From Flavobacteriales bacterium (GTDB lineage Bacteria > Bacteroidota > Bacteroidia > Flavobacteriales_E > Vicingaceae), in the NCBI GenBank assembly GCA_016763135.1, contig JAESUI010000259.1, forward strand, positions 1-8,596: 8,596 nt of DNA, read 5' to 3'. The position numbers were made by a program, and so were the translations under genes. This document shows positions 6,746 to 8,596 of the stretch, piece by piece. The notes under the pieces were generated by a model. The model saw only the letters and a program-made list of their open reading frames with translations. It was not told the origin of the DNA and made no database searches. Positions within the stretch are counted from its first letter, which is position 1, and each line of letters starts with the position of its first letter.

Positions 6746-8092
6746 ATGAAAAAATTAATTATCCTTTGTTTATTGTATTTAGTTGCCTCTCCTGCCTTTA
6801 CACAGGTGAGTCTTAATGTAAATTTATTGTACCAGTGGAATGACACCAATATTACTATAAATTTTAGAGATGCTAGGTATAGTGATGTGTGGGGATTTGT
6901 TCAAAACGGTAGAGAATATGCCGCTATTGGATCAACTTATGGAGTACATGTATTTGACGTGACCAATCCAAGCACCACCTATCAAGCAGATTCTGTTGCA
7001 GGAGCAGTTCAAGGATTTACTGTTAACCATAGAGATTATAAAGATTATGATGGTTATTTATATGCTGTTTGTGATGAAGGACCGAGCACACTACAAATAT
7101 TTGATTTAAGCTTTTTGCCAGATTCCATATCTAAAGTTTATGATTCTGATTCATTATTTTTTAAAACTCATACTATATTTATTGACACTTCTTCTGCTCG
7201 TTTGTACGCTTGTGGAACCAACAGTAATGCTTTAAGTATTTATTCTATTGCTAACCCTTCTTCACCACAGTTATTATCTCATTATAATGGTGTGCCATAC
7301 GTACACGATATTTTTGTTAGAAACGATACCGCATATATGAATTGTGGAACCGGCCTTTATGTAGCTGATTTCCAAAACCCGTCTTCTCCAATACCATTGA
7401 ACTCTCTTACAGCTTATGCTGACCAAGGTTATAACCATAGTGGATGGTTAAATACTGCTGGTGATGTTTATGTTTTTTGTGACGAAACCTATGGAAAAGA
7501 AGTAAAGGTTTGTGATGTTTCTATTTTAGGAGTACAAATTCAATCAACACTAAGCTCTGGAGTAAGTGATAGTTCTGTAGCTCATAATGCATTTATTAAA
7601 GATGACTTCGTTTACATCGATTATTACAATGATGGTTTACAAATATTCGATATTTCCAATCCGCTTTTTCCAGTTAAAACAGGATATTATGATACATTTT
7701 TACCTTTACAGGAGGATGATTTTAGAGGAGCCTGGGGAGTTTATCCTTTTTTACCCTCAGGAACAGTTTTATTAAGTGACCGAAATACTGGTCTATACGT
7801 TTTTGATGTTTCACAAGCTATTGTTGGTGTTTCTGAAATAAAAAACGATGTTAAAAATATATCTATTTACCCGAACCCTTCAATTGATAATATTTCAATC
7901 GCTTTCGAAAATTCAGAAAAAGAAAACTTCACTTTGTCAATCACTAATATTGAAGGACAACTTGTAAAAACGATTGAAAATATTTACTCGAATAAAATTG
8001 AGCTTAAAAGAGGCAACTTAGCAAGTGGTGTTTATTTTGTTCAACTCCAATCAGCTAAAAAAACGTTGGTTGGAAAGCTTATTATTGAATGA
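6746..8092 (+). CDS. Choice-of-anchor-B/LVIVD beta-propeller protein with T9SS C-terminal sorting domain
   Basis: A 448-residue exported protein, predicted to cross the inner membrane by Sec and the outer membrane by type IX secretion. Residues 1 to about 20 are a signal peptide (MKKLIILCLLYLVASPAFTQ). Residues 40-360 contain seven repeats of about 47 residues, each with a GLxVFDVxNP-like strand (near 66, 115, 162, 203, 252, 297 and 349), which indicates a seven-bladed propeller. Residues 371-448 form a type A sorting domain: ISIYPNPS, a central TNIEGQLV strand, and GVYFVQLQ leading to a basic terminus (KTLVGKLIIE). An in-frame ATG at 6701 exists, but it overlaps the DUF3817 gene and would put 15 polar residues before the signal peptide, so 6746 is preferred. 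Last gene of the operon; it converges on the next gene. The ligand is unknown. Confidence 0.94.
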   Translation: MKKLIILCLLYLVASPAFTQVSLNVNLLYQWNDTNITINFRDARYSDVWGFVQNGREYAAIGSTYGVHVFDVTNPSTTYQADSVAGAVQGFTVNHRDYKDYDGYLYAVCDEGPSTLQIFDLSFLPDSISKVYDSDSLFFKTHTIFIDTSSARLYACGTNSNALSIYSIANPSSPQLLSHYNGVPYVHDIFVRNDTAYMNCGTGLYVADFQNPSSPIPLNSLTAYADQGYNHSGWLNTAGDVYVFCDETYGKEVKVCDVSILGVQIQSTLSSGVSDSSVAHNAFIKDDFVYIDYYNDGLQIFDISNPLFPVKTGYYDTFLPLQEDDFRGAWGVYPFLPSGTVLLSDRNTGLYVFDVSQAIVGVSEIKNDVKNISIYPNPSIDNISIAFENSEKENFTLSITNIEGQLVKTIENIYSNKIELKRGNLASGVYFVQLQSAKKTLVGKLIIE

Positions 8093-8105
8093 TTTAATGT
8101 ATTAA

Positions 8106-8596
8106 CTAAAACTTAAACCTAATCTGCGCTTTAATTTCTTGTTTGTGATTGCCTTGTATTTCTTCTAATCCAGAGCTAATTACATCTACATTATCATAAT
8201 AGGTTAATCCGTAACGAAGCCAAATATCAATTCCTCGCATTACTTTATAACGTACTGTTAAGTAAGTTCGAGTCCCTCTATTGTAATACGCTGGTATAGA
8301 AAAAGCATACAACACATCATTTTCATAAGCGTAAATTCTACTATTAAATGATTCTGTATCAAAAATTCCATACCTAAAAGAAAATGAAAAAGGGCTACTC
8401 TTTGCTTTGTAAATTATGTCTTGATAAATTAAATATCCTGTCTCATAAGGAGATTCTTCTTTATCGTAATTAATCAACTCTACTCTTCCTTTTAGTTTAA
8501 TAGATTCTGATATTTTGTAGGAATAATTAAATCGATAATTAGTTTGTTTTTCATGCACCAAATAATCTATTCCTTCATCTAAATCAACAGCAGTAT
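8106..8596 (-). CDS. C-terminal part of an outer-membrane-barrel-like protein (partial)
   Basis: Only the last 162 residues are inside the window; the reading frame stays open to the right edge, so the start lies outside. A TTG at 8561 lies in frame but is internal (the frame reads TAVDLDEGIDYL before it). The segment is rich in alternating aromatic strands and ends in RFKF, as expected of an outer-membrane beta-barrel terminus. The block RIYAYENDVLYAFSIPAYY followed by a T/Y/L strand and RYGLTYYDN resembles, from memory, the C-terminal region of large Bacteroidota proteins annotated as helix-hairpin-helix (ComEA-like) proteins. The helix-hairpin-helix part, if present, would be off the window, so that name is tentative. 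It converges on the T9SS propeller gene with 13 nt between the stops and no hairpin terminator. Confidence 0.72.
   Translation of the reverse strand, partial: TAVDLDEGIDYLVHEKQTNYRFNYSYKISESIKLKGRVELINYDKEESPYETGYLIYQDIIYKAKSSPFSFSFRYGIFDTESFNSRIYAYENDVLYAFSIPAYYNRGTRTYLTVRYKVMRGIDIWLRYGLTYYDNVDVISSGLEEIQGNHKQEIKAQIRFKF

Noticed and set aside
7587..7775. 62-codon plus-strand frame inside the propeller gene
   Set aside because: It is out of frame within a confidently identified gene and carries no recognisable domain.
8093..8105. TTAATGTATTAA as a shared terminator between convergent genes
   Set aside because: Five AT pairs with a 2-nt loop cannot form a stable hairpin, and no T-tract follows.
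8559..8561. TTG as start of the right-hand minus-strand gene
   Set aside because: The frame stays open upstream to the window edge and the sequence there looks coding, so the codon is an internal Leu.

Overview
The window reads as chromosomal DNA of a Bacteroidota bacterium, most likely in or near Flavobacteriales. The evidence is the low GC content, two -7 motifs of the TAnnTTTG type, little sign of Shine-Dalgarno sites, a PD40/TPR/carboxypeptidase-regulatory-like envelope protein, an OmpA-type protein starting with an NLVPNPTFE motif, and a protein with a C-terminal type IX secretion (T9SS) sorting domain. No mobile element, CRISPR array, tRNA or rRNA was found, and the region looks like ordinary core genome.

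Left half (about 159-4417), minus strand: two envelope genes. The first transcribed (4417 to 1538) encodes a 959-residue periplasmic protein with a signal peptide, TPR-like helices, a five-repeat PD40 beta-propeller, a small carboxypeptidase-regulatory-like beta domain and three SPOR-like repeats. It ends in a strong terminator with a UUCG loop. The second (1434 to 220) encodes a 404-residue secreted protein with an N-terminal jelly-roll-like domain and a C-terminal OmpA-type peptidoglycan-binding domain, followed by its own terminator. Both probably act at the peptidoglycan/outer-membrane interface. The first resembles the T9SS-associated PorE architecture but has SPOR-like repeats where PorE has OmpA_C.

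Middle (4418-4570): a divergent intergenic region. It holds a good -7 motif for the rightward operon, a weaker leftward promoter candidate, a 13-bp palindrome, and four head-to-tail copies of a TTATnnAC[AT] nonamer.

Right half (4571-8092), plus strand: a tightly packed operon with gaps of 2, 12 and 4 nt. It encodes an M16 zinc peptidase, a class I SAM-dependent O-methyltransferase, a small DUF3817 membrane protein, and a seven-repeat choice-of-anchor-B/LVIVD beta-propeller exported by T9SS. The last gene converges, 13 nt away, on the 3' end of a minus-strand gene. That gene runs off the right edge and looks like the C-terminal outer-membrane-barrel part of a large Bacteroidota protein.

I see no clearly new defence or mobile system. 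The points most worth a second look are the SPOR-for-OmpA swap in the PorE-like protein, the nonamer array between the divergent genes, and a histidine recurring at the same place in five of seven propeller blades.
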